Source of the DNA: Empedobacter stercoris
Lineage (GTDB): Bacteria > Bacteroidota > Bacteroidia > Flavobacteriales > Weeksellaceae
Assembly: GCF_965137335.1 (NCBI RefSeq)
Contig: NZ_CBCRZD010000032.1
Strand: one strand, 5' to 3'
DNA: 26,983 nt
In this document: positions 7,432 to 16,078 of the stretch, one piece after another
How the letters are laid out: each line of letters starts with the position of its first letter
How positions within the stretch are numbered: position 1 is the stretch's first letter
Notes under the pieces: generated by a model
Databases searched by the model: none
What the model was told of the DNA's origin: nothing
Seen by the model: only the letters and a program-made list of their open reading frames with translations
Translations under genes and position numbers: made by a program

Positions 7432-8682
7432 GTGAAGAAGATCTATTATACTGCAATTCCAATTGTTCTTGCGATACAAACACAGGCGCAAAACATAACG
7501 TTGGACAATTTAGAAGCAGCGTTTTTACAAAAAAATTATGCGCTTATTGCGAATAAATTCAATGTAGACAGAATTGATGCTGAAATTATTCAGGAGAAAT
7601 TATGGCAAAATCCAACGTTGAGTATTTCTGAGGTTAATCTTTGGAAAACTTATAATGTAGAAGAACAGCCTTATTTATTCGGTAAATACGGGAAAAATCA
7701 ACAAATTTCTGTCGAATTAGAGCAATTAATTGAAACCGCTGGTAAACGAAAAAAGCGTGTTGCGATTAAAGAATTAGAGAAGAGTTCTGCACTTTTTGAG
7801 TATGAGGAATTATTGCGTGAGCTGAAAAAAGAATTAAGACAAACATATTTTTCGTTGGCGCGTATTCAATCTGAAAAGAAAGAATTGCAAAATAGCGTTG
7901 ATTTGTTTAAACAAATGATGATGCAATATCAGCGACAAGCAGATTTAAAAAATGTTCCGAAAGCAGGTTTTTACAGACTTCAAACCGAATTAATTGGTTT
8001 ACAAAAAGATCAAATTGAGCTAGAAAATCAAGAAATTGAATACATCAATAAACTTCGATTGTTAACGCAAAACTCAGATTTAAATGTAAATGAAATCGAT
8101 TTTTCAAGATTCAATTCTCACTCCAAATCAATTCCATTTAATGCTAAACAATTAGCGAAAGAGCAAAATATAGCGTTAAAAAAACAAGAGAATGAAATCA
8201 ATTTAGCTGAAAAACAATTGATTTTAGAAAAAGCACAACGTACACCAGATTTGGCTTTTCAAGTAAATTATGATCGAGGTGGAAATATTATGCGCGATTT
8301 TATTGGTGTTGGTGTAAGTATTGATTTACCGATTTTCAATACGAATAAAGGAAACATCAAAGCTTCTGAAATTGTACTGAATCAACAACAAATTACGAAA
8401 AATGCGCTACATTCTGAGTTAGATATTTCGATCGATCGACTTCAAAATCAAATTAGTCAATTGGATAAAGCACTTATTCAGTGGAAAAAATTGAATAATC
8501 AAGAGCAATTAACCATGATTGACAATTATAAAAAACATCTCCAAAATAAACAAATCACTTTACTAGAATTTATTGATTTTACGCAGGCTTATCGAGAATC
8601 TCAACAAGCTTATTTTGATTTGTTAGAGAATTATCAAAACACATTCGAAGAATTAAATTATATCGTTGGACAAGATTTATAA
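7432..8682 (+). CDS. TolC/CzcC-family outer-membrane efflux protein
   Basis: This 416-aa outer-membrane channel component belongs to a tripartite RND pump. An N-terminal signal peptide (MKKIYYTAIPIVLAIQTQAQ, cut after about residue 20) precedes two alpha-helical OEP repeats rich in Gln, Glu and Lys. The second OEP half contains the family-like stretch GVGVSIDLPIFNTNKGNIKASE. The start is the GTG at 7432: it is the only start that retains the full KK-plus-hydrophobic signal peptide, and the -7 box sits 20 bp before it. The gene is followed after one base by the adaptor gene. It belongs with the adaptor and pump downstream; a metal-ion substrate is inferred from those partners. Confidence 0.9.
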   Translation: MKKIYYTAIPIVLAIQTQAQNITLDNLEAAFLQKNYALIANKFNVDRIDAEIIQEKLWQNPTLSISEVNLWKTYNVEEQPYLFGKYGKNQQISVELEQLIETAGKRKKRVAIKELEKSSALFEYEELLRELKKELRQTYFSLARIQSEKKELQNSVDLFKQMMMQYQRQADLKNVPKAGFYRLQTELIGLQKDQIELENQEIEYINKLRLLTQNSDLNVNEIDFSRFNSHSKSIPFNAKQLAKEQNIALKKQENEINLAEKQLILEKAQRTPDLAFQVNYDRGGNIMRDFIGVGVSIDLPIFNTNKGNIKASEIVLNQQQITKNALHSELDISIDRLQNQISQLDKALIQWKKLNNQEQLTMIDNYKKHLQNKQITLLEFIDFTQAYRESQQAYFDLLENYQNTFEELNYIVGQDL

Positions 8683-8683
8683 G

Positions 8684-9778
8684 ATGATGAAAAAAACTTT
8701 ATATTTTTTAGCTGCTTTTACCTTGGTTTTAAGTAGTTGTAACAAACAAGAACCCCAGAAAGAAGCGGTAAAAGAAGACAAATTTTGTTTGAACGAACAA
8801 CTGAAAAAATCAACTGAAATTGTAGCTGTTTTAGAGCAGCCGATTCACGAACAATTAACCTTGTCAGGAAAAATTGAATACAACGAAAATGATTTGGTTG
8901 GTTTTAAAAGTTTGCTGCAAGGAGTGGTAGATAAAGTGAATTTTGAATTAGGCGATTATGTTCGTCAAGGTCAAGTTTTGGCAGTTGTAAAATCGAACGA
9001 AATACTGGATTTGGTGCAGCAAAAGCGTTATCATCAAAATCAAATGGATTTGATTCGAAAACAAATCAAGTCGAAAAAAGAATTGCTGAATGATGGAATG
9101 GCTTCTCAGCCCGAAGTTACCGAGGCAGAACACGAATTACAATCAGCGCAAATTGAAATTGATAAAATCAATGCTACCTTGAAGATGTATCGTGCAGTTG
9201 GCAATGGTCAATTCCAGATTTTATCACCTAAAAATGGTTATATCGTTCAGAAAAACATGAGCGTTGGTCAATCTATTACTTCAGATTCAGATGAAAATCT
9301 TTTTTCTATTTCAAATTTAAAACAGGTTTGGGTAATGGTAAATATTTACGCCAATAATCTGCAATATGTAAAAAAAGGTGATGCTGTAAAAGTGAAATCT
9401 ATGGCGTATCCTGATCGAATTTATGTTGGAAAAATTGATAAAATATACAATGTGTTTGATGAAAATGAACACGTTTTGAAAGCGCGTATTGTGTTAGAAA
9501 ATCAAGATTTGAACTTGATGCCAGGTTTGAGTGCAGATATTATTATCGATAAACAAAATATTATTGGAAATGCATTTGCGATACCAAACAAAGCCAAAGT
9601 TTTTGAAAACAACAAGGAATATGTGGTGGTATATAAAAATGATTGTACAATGGAAAACCGAAAAATTACGACGATTGGTCAGAATGAAGAATTCACATTT
9701 GTTAGCGAAAAGTTTGCTCCAAATGAGAAAGTTATTTCTCGAAACGCTCTAATGATATTTGAGGAATTAAATAAATAA
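8684..9778 (+). CDS. Periplasmic adaptor lipoprotein of an HME-type RND efflux pump (CusB/CzcB-like)
   Basis: This 364-aa membrane-fusion protein links the inner-membrane pump to the outer-membrane channel. A lipoprotein signal peptide ends in LVLSSC, with lipid-modified Cys19. A barrel-sandwich lipoyl half follows (VVDKVNFELGDYVRQGQVLAVV), then a helical hairpin (about 115-160), the second lipoyl half (ILSPKNGYIVQKNMSVGQSI), and a beta-barrel ending LMPGLSADIII. ATG 8684 is preferred because it is 1 bp after the TolC-like stop and gives a clean lipoprotein signal. An upstream in-frame TTG at 8666 would overlap the previous gene and add charged residues. No long Met/His-rich metal-binding N-terminal segment is present. 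The pump gene follows after 3 bp. Confidence 0.92.
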   Translation: MMKKTLYFLAAFTLVLSSCNKQEPQKEAVKEDKFCLNEQLKKSTEIVAVLEQPIHEQLTLSGKIEYNENDLVGFKSLLQGVVDKVNFELGDYVRQGQVLAVVKSNEILDLVQQKRYHQNQMDLIRKQIKSKKELLNDGMASQPEVTEAEHELQSAQIEIDKINATLKMYRAVGNGQFQILSPKNGYIVQKNMSVGQSITSDSDENLFSISNLKQVWVMVNIYANNLQYVKKGDAVKVKSMAYPDRIYVGKIDKIYNVFDENEHVLKARIVLENQDLNLMPGLSADIIIDKQNIIGNAFAIPNKAKVFENNKEYVVVYKNDCTMENRKITTIGQNEEFTFVSEKFAPNEKVISRNALMIFEELNK

Positions 9779-9781
9779 TAA

Positions 9782-12700
9782 ATGAAAAAGTTAGTACAAT
9801 CAGTCGTAACTTTTTCGTTACGAAATACAACCTTTGTTTTATTTGCTGTATTTGCATTACTCTTTGTAGGTATATTTTCTTTAAAACACACACCAATAGA
9901 GGCATTTCCAGATGTAACAAATACTAGAGCTCGTATTATAACACAATGGCCAGGAAGAAGTGCTGAGGAAATGGAAAAATTGGTGACTCTACCAGTTTCA
10001 AAAGTAATGAATAGTATTCCGCATAAATCAAATATTCGTTCTATTTCTCTTTTCGGATTATCTGTTGTTACTGTTCAGTTTGAAGATGGTGTAGATGATT
10101 TTTATGCACAACAATACGTATCGAATAAATTAAGTGGAGTTGATTTACCAGAAGGAGCTGATGCGGATATTGAACCACCTTCTGGTGCTACGGGAGAGAT
10201 TTTTCGTTATGTGATCAAAAGTGATTTACCGATTAAGGAAGTTACAGCGATACAAGATTGGGTAATTGAGCGTGAATTACTTTCTGTATCTGGAGTTGCA
10301 GATGTTGTAAGTTTTGGTGGAGAAGAAAAAACATATGAAATTAAAATCAATCCGACAGAATTAAAAAATTATAATTTATCGCCTTTAGATGTTTACGAAG
10401 CAGTTTCTAAATCAAATATAAATGTAGGTGGAGATGTTATTCAGCAAGGAGATCAAGCTTATGTAGTTCGTGGTGTTGGTTTGTTAGATAAGATGGAGGA
10501 TATAGGAAATATTACTGTTGCTCTAAATGGTTCTACACCAATTCTTATCAAAAATGTAGCAGATGTTGTTGTTTCAAATAAACCTAGATTAGGACAAGTT
10601 GGTTATAATGAAAATGATGATATGGTACAAGGTATCGTTATTATGTTACGAGGAGAAAATCCATCTGAAGTCATTGGAAATCTGAAAGCAAAGATTGAAG
10701 AATTAAATACAAGAACTTTACCAGATAATGTAAAAATTGAAACAGTTGTAGATCGTACCAAATTGGTTGATAATACAGTACATACGGTTTCTAAAAATAT
10801 CATTGAAGGTATTTTATTAGTATCATTAATTGTTTTTGTTTTTTTATATAATTGGAAATCAACATTTATTGTAGCTTCGGTTATACCGCTTTCGTTTTTG
10901 TTCGCAATTATTATGTTGAAAATACAAGGATTACCAGCGAATTTAATTTCAATGGGATCATTGGATTTTGGATTGTTGTTAGAAGGAACTTTGGTAATTG
11001 TGGAAACAGTTTTTGTTGCTTTAGCAACCATGCAACATAAAGTAGGAGCAGAACGTTTCGCAAAAATGAGTAAAATGGGCGTTATAAAGAAAAGCGCAGG
11101 AAGTGTAGCTTCTTATATTTTCTTTGCTTTACTTATTCTTATTGTTGCTTTATTACCGATATTTTCATTCCAAAAAGTGGAAGGTAAAATGTTCTCTCCT
11201 TTAGCATTTACATTGGGATACGCATTATTAGGATCTTTAATATTAAGTCTAACTTATGTTCCTGCAATGTGTAAGTTGCTTTTTAAGAAAAATATGGAGG
11301 AGAAAGAGAACTTTATTACTCGATTTTTTCAGAAAACTATTTTCGGATTATATGAAACAGCATTTCGTTATAAAAAAGCAACAATAGGAATTTTTTTAGG
11401 GATTTTAGCTCTTTGTTTGTTTAAGTTCTCACATTATGGATCAGAATTTCTTCCGAAATTGAATGAAGGAGCAATTTACATTCGTGCAACTTTACCAAAT
11501 AGTGTCAATTTACAAGAATCAACTCGATTAACAAAAGAGATGAAAGAGTTGATGCAGAAAGATTGTGATGAAATTGATTTTATTTTAACACAAACAGGTC
11601 GTCCAAATGATGGAACTGATCCAACAGGATTTTTCAATATTGAATTTAATATTCAATTAAAAGATGAAAAAGATTGGAAACGCAAGGTTTCAAAAGAAGA
11701 GATTATTCAAGAGATGCGAGATAAACTGAATCATTATCCTGGAATTGTATTTGGATTTTCGCAACCCATTCAAGATAATGTTGAAGAATATGTAGCAGGT
11801 GTAAAAAGTTCATTAGTTATTAAGATTTTTGGTGATGATTTGTATGATTTAGAAAAATATGCAAATAAGGTAGCTTCATCTATCGAAAAAGTAAATGGAA
11901 TAACGGATATCAATGTTTACAAAAATATTGGATTACCTGAACTTAGAATAGAATTGAGTGATACAAAAATGGCGAAATATGGTATTAGTACAGCGGATGT
12001 TCAGGCAGTAATTGAAATGACAATTGGTGGACAAGCAGCTACTAAGTTTTATGAAAATGATCGACAGTTTGATGTTATTCTTCGTTTTCAGGAAGCTTAT
12101 AGAGATACTCCTGAGAAAATTGGAAATATCTTGATTCCGACAAGTAACGGGAACAATGTCCCTTTGCAGGAAATAGCTACAATTGGTTATCAAACAGGAC
12201 CTGCTTTTATTTATCGAGAAGGAAATAGTCGTTATATCGGTGTAGGATTTAGTATAGAAGGTCGTGATTTAGGAAGTACAATCGATGAAGCGAAGAAAGT
12301 AGTGGCCAAAGAAGTTAAATTACCGAAAGAAAATTACATGGAATGGGCTGGTGAATTCGAAAGTAAAGAGCGCGCAGCAAAACAATTAGCAATGGTTGTT
12401 CCGATTTCGTTAGTTTTGATTTTATTATTACTGTACACTAATTTCGGAAATGTAAAAGACACAGCGATAGCTGCATTAACACTGCCTTTTGCTTTTATTG
12501 GAGGATTTATTTCGCTTTGGATAACAGGAACTATTTTTGGTATATCTGCGGGAATAGGTTTTATTATTCTTTTTGGAGTAGCAACAATTGATGGAATTGT
12601 TCTAATTGGTGTTATTCGAGATAATTTAAAACATAAAATGCAATTAAAAGAAGCAATAGTTAATGGTGTTAAAAGTAGAATACGCCCTGTTGTGATGATT

Positions 12701-12889
12701 GCGCTTATGGGATCGATGGGATTATTACCAGCAGCACTTTCTACCGGAATGGGATCAGAAATTCAAAAGCCTTTGGCAATTATGATTGTAGGAGGATTAA
12801 TCATTTGTTTAATCCTATCCTTTACAATTCTTCCAGTTGTATTTTATTATGCATACAGAAAAGAATATCAACAGAAATTCCTGAAATAA
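9782..12889 (+). CDS. Heavy-metal-type RND efflux transporter (CzcA/CusA family)
   Basis: This 1035-aa inner-membrane proton-driven transporter has TM1 at about residues 14-35, a porter domain beginning TPIEAFPDVTNTRARIITQWPGRS, a TM2-6 cluster at about 340-500, a second porter domain, and a TM8-12 cluster at about 875-1025. The length and the FPDVTN...PGRSAEEMEKLVT opening are those of the HME branch. The TM4 relay motif reads DFGLLLEGTLVIVET, with D395, E401 and E408. Zinc/cobalt CzcA proteins have DFGxxxDGxxVIVEN, so the second Asp is replaced by Glu and the last Asn by Thr. The Met ladder of CusA is not evident. It is the last gene of the cluster and ends at a strong terminator. The substrate is not determinable here. 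Confidence 0.93.
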   Translation: MKKLVQSVVTFSLRNTTFVLFAVFALLFVGIFSLKHTPIEAFPDVTNTRARIITQWPGRSAEEMEKLVTLPVSKVMNSIPHKSNIRSISLFGLSVVTVQFEDGVDDFYAQQYVSNKLSGVDLPEGADADIEPPSGATGEIFRYVIKSDLPIKEVTAIQDWVIERELLSVSGVADVVSFGGEEKTYEIKINPTELKNYNLSPLDVYEAVSKSNINVGGDVIQQGDQAYVVRGVGLLDKMEDIGNITVALNGSTPILIKNVADVVVSNKPRLGQVGYNENDDMVQGIVIMLRGENPSEVIGNLKAKIEELNTRTLPDNVKIETVVDRTKLVDNTVHTVSKNIIEGILLVSLIVFVFLYNWKSTFIVASVIPLSFLFAIIMLKIQGLPANLISMGSLDFGLLLEGTLVIVETVFVALATMQHKVGAERFAKMSKMGVIKKSAGSVASYIFFALLILIVALLPIFSFQKVEGKMFSPLAFTLGYALLGSLILSLTYVPAMCKLLFKKNMEEKENFITRFFQKTIFGLYETAFRYKKATIGIFLGILALCLFKFSHYGSEFLPKLNEGAIYIRATLPNSVNLQESTRLTKEMKELMQKDCDEIDFILTQTGRPNDGTDPTGFFNIEFNIQLKDEKDWKRKVSKEEIIQEMRDKLNHYPGIVFGFSQPIQDNVEEYVAGVKSSLVIKIFGDDLYDLEKYANKVASSIEKVNGITDINVYKNIGLPELRIELSDTKMAKYGISTADVQAVIEMTIGGQAATKFYENDRQFDVILRFQEAYRDTPEKIGNILIPTSNGNNVPLQEIATIGYQTGPAFIYREGNSRYIGVGFSIEGRDLGSTIDEAKKVVAKEVKLPKENYMEWAGEFESKERAAKQLAMVVPISLVLILLLLYTNFGNVKDTAIAALTLPFAFIGGFISLWITGTIFGISAGIGFIILFGVATIDGIVLIGVIRDNLKHKMQLKEAIVNGVKSRIRPVVMIALMGSMGLLPAALSTGMGSEIQKPLAIMIVGGLIICLILSFTILPVVFYYAYRKEYQQKFLK

Positions 12890-12915
12890 TTTGTAGTTGT
12901 TTATTTTATTAAAAG

Positions 12916-12941
12916 AAATAGCGAGCATTAGCTCGCTATTT
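12916..12941. terminator. Bidirectional terminator between the RND pump and trxB
   Basis: An 11-bp stem (AAATAGCGAGC / GCTCGCTATTT, loop ATTA) sits in the 78-bp gap between two convergent genes. T-rich sequence follows on the plus strand and A-rich sequence precedes it. Confidence 0.8.
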
Positions 12942-12967
12942 TAGTATTTATAATTTCTTCTGAAAAA

Positions 12968-13912
12968 TTATCCTTCAAAAAATTCTGCTACATAGCGTTC
13001 TGCATCTAAAGCTGCACCACAACCAGCACCTGCTGCTGTAATTGCTTGTCTGTAAACAGAATCTTGTACATCACCCGCAGCAAAAACTCCAGGTACATTT
13101 GTTTTGTACGAACGATCTTGCGTAATTAAATAACCTGTTTCGTCCATATCCAATTTACCAACAAATAAATCTGTATTTGGTTTATGTCCAATTGCTATAA
13201 AAACACCATCTACAATTAATTCTTTTTCTTCATTCGTTACATTGTTGATAATTTTAGCTTTCTCAACAACATTGTTTCCATCAAGACCAATTAATTCATG
13301 GTTGTATAAAACCTCTAAATTTTGTGTATTAGCTACACGATCTTGCATCGCTTTAGAAGCGCGCATTTCGTCTTTACGAACCAATAAGTAGACTTTATTA
13401 CAAAGTTTTGATAAGTATGTAGCTTCCTCAGCAGCAGTATCACCACCACCAACTACAGCAACATCTTTTCCGCGGTAGAAGAAACCGTCACAAGTAGCAC
13501 AAGCCGAAACTCCGCTACCAGCATACTTTGTTTCATCATCTAATCCTAAATATTTTGCAGTTGCACCAGTCGAAATAATGATAGAACGTGTTTGATACTC
13601 AGCTGTATTTGTTTTTACATGGTGGATATCACCTTCTTTTTCTCCAAAAGTTACTTCCGTTACATATTCATATTTAATCTCAGTTCCAAAACGCTCTGCT
13701 TGTTTTTGTAAATCAGCCATCAATTCTGGTCCAGTTACTGCTTCAGGGTAACCCGGGAAATTTTCAACATCGGTTGTTGTTGTTAATTGACCACCAGGCT
13801 CCATTCCTGTTAAAATTAACGGATTCATATTAGCACGAGCCGCATAAATCCCTGCAGTATAACCGGCTGGTCCCGATCCTATAATGATGACTTCTCTTAC
13901 GTTATTTTCCAT
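12968..13912 (-). CDS. trxB: Thioredoxin reductase
   Basis: This 314-aa cytosolic flavoenzyme reduces thioredoxin with NADPH. It shows the FAD-binding GSGPAGYTAGIYAAR (residues 12-26), the redox-active pair C138-A-T-C141 followed by DGFF, the NADPH-binding VVGGGDTAAEEA (153-164) and the C-terminal FAD contact GVFAAGDVQD. Length and order match the low-molecular-weight bacterial enzyme. A TAAATTTG box about 20 bp upstream of the ATG supports this start and suggests transcription independent of holA, whose stop lies 68 bp upstream. No defects are seen. Confidence 0.97.
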   Translation of the reverse strand: MENNVREVIIIGSGPAGYTAGIYAARANMNPLILTGMEPGGQLTTTTDVENFPGYPEAVTGPELMADLQKQAERFGTEIKYEYVTEVTFGEKEGDIHHVKTNTAEYQTRSIIISTGATAKYLGLDDETKYAGSGVSACATCDGFFYRGKDVAVVGGGDTAAEEATYLSKLCNKVYLLVRKDEMRASKAMQDRVANTQNLEVLYNHELIGLDGNNVVEKAKIINNVTNEEKELIVDGVFIAIGHKPNTDLFVGKLDMDETGYLITQDRSYKTNVPGVFAAGDVQDSVYRQAITAAGAGCGAALDAERYVAEFFEG

Positions 13913-13930
13913 TGTGAGTTTTATTTTTTA

Positions 13931-13938
13931 CAAATTTA
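13931..13938 (-). promoter_or_regulatory. Putative -7 box of trxB (TAAATTTG)
   Basis: The minus strand reads TAAATTTG, an exact TAnnTTTG match, 18 bp upstream of the trxB ATG and inside the 68-bp gap to holA. The -33 region shows no clear TTTG. Confidence 0.45.
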
Positions 13939-13980
13939 GTTATTCTAATTTTACTTTTAGTATAAGATTATTTCTTAAAA

Positions 13981-14991
13981 TTATAGATGCATAATTTTAT
14001 ACACTAATTCAATCAACAATTGACTTGGCGTTACATTTCCTGTTGTGCCAACACCTTTACCTTTCAAGTCATATTCGCGAATAAAAGAAATAATTCTCGT
14101 TGCTTTTTTCAACGGATAATTATTTGCTGCCGTCATCATTCCTTGTACAAAATAAGGGTTAATACCTAAAACTTTTGCCAGATTTTGTTTCGATTTATCC
14201 GCTGTCACATGGATTTGAATGATATTCGTAAACAAATTGAAAATTGTTGTGATAGAAACCACATACGGATTATCTTTTGGATTTTTTTCGAAATACTTGA
14301 TAATTTTAAATGCTTTCTCGATATTTTTCGTTTCGATTGCATTTCGTAATTCAAATACATTATAATCCTTGCTAATCCCAATATGTTCTTCGATATGTTT
14401 GGGTGTAATCGTTTTATCAGCACCAACTATTGTAAATAATTTTTCTAATTCATTGTTCAAACGAGATAAATCGGCACCAACATATTCGGTCAATAGAAAC
14501 TTTGCTTTTGGTTCAATTTTAAATTGATTGGTAGTTACTTTTTGTTCTATCCAAGCAGGAATTTCGCTTTCATAAATCTTTTTAAATTCAAAATAAAACC
14601 CTTTTTCATTCAGAATCTTGTAGATTTTTTTACGTTTGTCTAATGTATTTCCTTTGTAATTGATGATTAAAATTGTTGAATCTTGAACTTGATTTGCATA
14701 CATTTCCAATTGATCAATCGAACGACTCAAATGTTGAGCTTCTTTTACAATAACAACCGATTTTTCCGCACCCATTGGGTATTGACGCGCCATTCCAATT
14801 AATTGTCCAATTTCTACATCTTGTCCATAAACAATTGTTTGATTAAATCCTTTCTCTTCTACAGGTAAAATAGTTTCTTCTAACAAATCAGTTACCTGAT
14901 CGATGAAAAACGGTTCATCGCCCGCTAAGAAGTAAATCGGTTTATAGTGTTTGTTTTTTATATCTTTGATCAAAGATTCTACAGGACTCAT
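13981..14991 (-). CDS. holA: DNA polymerase III delta subunit (clamp-loader)
   Basis: This 336-aa protein has the delta-subunit signatures. The N-terminus (MSPVESLIKDIKNKHYKPIYFLAGDEPFFIDQVTDLL) is the degenerate AAA+ first domain with its GDEPFF element, which replaces a true Walker A. A lid domain follows with EYVGADLSRLNNELEKL (about 168-186), then a C-terminal collar domain. The delta subunit opens the sliding clamp in the clamp-loader complex. The ATG at 14991 is 3 bp from the ATG of the divergent HsdR-N gene, so each promoter must lie inside the other coding sequence or the shared start region. Downstream trxB has its own -7 box. Confidence 0.92.
   Translation of the reverse strand: MSPVESLIKDIKNKHYKPIYFLAGDEPFFIDQVTDLLEETILPVEEKGFNQTIVYGQDVEIGQLIGMARQYPMGAEKSVVIVKEAQHLSRSIDQLEMYANQVQDSTILIINYKGNTLDKRKKIYKILNEKGFYFEFKKIYESEIPAWIEQKVTTNQFKIEPKAKFLLTEYVGADLSRLNNELEKLFTIVGADKTITPKHIEEHIGISKDYNVFELRNAIETKNIEKAFKIIKYFEKNPKDNPYVVSITTIFNLFTNIIQIHVTADKSKQNLAKVLGINPYFVQGMMTAANNYPLKKATRIISFIREYDLKGKGVGTTGNVTPSQLLIELVYKIMHL
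14961..14968 (+). promoter_or_regulatory. Putative -7 box of the HsdR-N gene, inside the holA 5' end (TATCTTTG)
   Basis: TATCTTTG fits TAnnTTTG and lies 26 bp upstream of ATG 14995, within the first codons of holA on the opposite strand. A location inside holA is forced by the 3-bp separation of the two starts. No -33 match was found. Confidence 0.4.
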
Positions 14992-14994
14992 ACA

Positions 14995-15447
14995 ATGACT
15001 GAATTAGTACAATTAAATTTTTCCGAAAAATACCAAATAAGATTGAAACAAGCCCAAGATAAATTGTATATCTTTTGTTTGATTCGAAAAAAATGGTTGG
15101 TCTATACACCAGAAGAATGGGTTAGGCAACACGTTCTGAATTATTTAATCTACGATTTAGGTTATTCAACTTCTGCGATTGCATTGGAAGTGCCTATTGA
15201 TATCACAGGAATGCGAAAACGTGCAGATATTGTAGTTTATCAACAAGAAAAACCTTGGATTATGGTGGAATGTAAAGCGCCTCATATACCAATTTCGCAA
15301 GCAACTTTTGATCAAATAGCACGTTACAATATTGTGTTAGGTTCTCAATTATTGATGGTTACAAATGGGTTGAGTCATTTTTATTGCATGATGGATTTTG
15401 AAAATAAACGGTATAATTTTTTGAAAGAGTTGCCGAAAAAAGTTTAA
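14995..15447 (+). CDS. Stand-alone HsdR N-terminal-like protein (PD-(D/E)xK nuclease fold)
   Basis: This 150-aa protein matches the N-terminal nuclease domain of type I restriction subunit HsdR but has no helicase part. Residues 36-50 (VYTPEEWVRQHVLNY) form the opening helix. The catalytic pattern follows: Asp78 in KRADIVVY and Glu92-x-Lys94 in WIMVECKAP, then helix SQATFDQIARYN and strand QLLMVTNG. All nuclease residues look intact. No methylase or specificity gene lies nearby, so it is not part of a type I system. ATG 14995 is chosen because the conserved domain begins soon after; a longer in-frame extension back to 14947 would run into holA. From memory this pairing with holA recurs in Bacteroidota, which would suggest a housekeeping DNA role; this is inference. 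Confidence 0.82.
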   Translation: MTELVQLNFSEKYQIRLKQAQDKLYIFCLIRKKWLVYTPEEWVRQHVLNYLIYDLGYSTSAIALEVPIDITGMRKRADIVVYQQEKPWIMVECKAPHIPISQATFDQIARYNIVLGSQLLMVTNGLSHFYCMMDFENKRYNFLKELPKKV

Positions 15448-15488
15448 TTTGCTAATTCGGTAATGAGTTGATGTGAAAATAATATGAT

Positions 15489-16022
15489 TTGAAAAAGATT
15501 TTTTTATTACTTGTAATTTTTAATATAAATTGTTCTAAGCAAAATAATAAACTTACTGAACAAGTTTCTAAGTACGATGATGCTTCTTGGCATTATGGAA
15601 ATGATTATCCAAAAGATTTAACTCAAGAAAATGCTTCTACGCATATCGGAATGTATTTAAAATGGTGTATTCATCATAATTTAATTTCTACTGAATTGAT
15701 TGAAGATACAAAAGATGGTATTGATGATGTGAAGAGCAATAGAATTACTGGAGCTACTTTTCTTATTAAATATTCTGACGGAAAATTTTTAGCTTCTGAT
15801 TTAAATGAAATTGGTAAGAATTTTACAAAAGATTATTATGAAAATGATTCTAAATTTTCTAAGATGTATGGTTCATATTTGGATGATTATACAAATCTAT
15901 TTCAAAAGATTATTGATAATAAATCTGTTTACCATGTTGAAGACTCAGAGCTAAATTATTTGCTAATAAAAGAAAAGATTGATAAAAAGTTCGAAATTTG
16001 GAAAAATTTTGAATCAAAATAA
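15489..16022 (+). CDS. Putative lipoprotein of unknown function
   Basis: This 177-aa protein has a short signal peptide (MKKIFLLLVIFNINC) with a possible lipidated Cys15, although the residues before the Cys are not an ideal lipobox. The mature part contains DDASWHYGNDYPKDLTQENASTHIGMYLKWCIHH. This resembles, from memory, an uncharacterised domain family (possibly DUF7832) with a DDASWHxGxDxPKDL...THIGM pattern; I am not certain of the assignment. It begins with TTG at 15489, the only start giving the KK-plus-hydrophobic signal; no good ATG lies nearby in this frame. It is 41 bp downstream of the HsdR-N gene and may be co-transcribed. A terminator follows at once. Confidence 0.72.
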   Translation: MKKIFLLLVIFNINCSKQNNKLTEQVSKYDDASWHYGNDYPKDLTQENASTHIGMYLKWCIHHNLISTELIEDTKDGIDDVKSNRITGATFLIKYSDGKFLASDLNEIGKNFTKDYYENDSKFSKMYGSYLDDYTNLFQKIIDNKSVYHVEDSELNYLLIKEKIDKKFEIWKNFESK

Positions 16023-16023
16023 C

Positions 16024-16049
16024 AAAATCCACTCAAACGAGTGGATTTT
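16024..16049. terminator. Bidirectional terminator between the lipoprotein gene and the carbonic anhydrase gene
   Basis: A perfect 11-bp stem (AAAATCCACTC / GAGTGGATTTT, loop AAAC) starts 2 bp after the stop at 16022 and lies 30 bp past the end of the convergent gene at 16079. Confidence 0.82.
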
Positions 16050-16078
16050 ACATTTCTAAAAATCTTATCTAAAAAAAA

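Noticed and set aside
10603..11031. 142-codon open frame antisense to the RND pump
   Set aside because: It lies entirely inside a strongly supported transporter gene, has no recognisable domain, and its Ser/Thr/Asn-rich composition is that of a shadow frame.
14947..14994. Upstream extension of the HsdR-N protein into holA
   Set aside because: It would overlap holA and its start, and adds residues not needed by the domain; ATG 14995 is better.
14995..15447. Part of a type I restriction-modification system
   Set aside because: No helicase part of HsdR and no HsdM or HsdS gene is nearby; only the nuclease-like domain is present.
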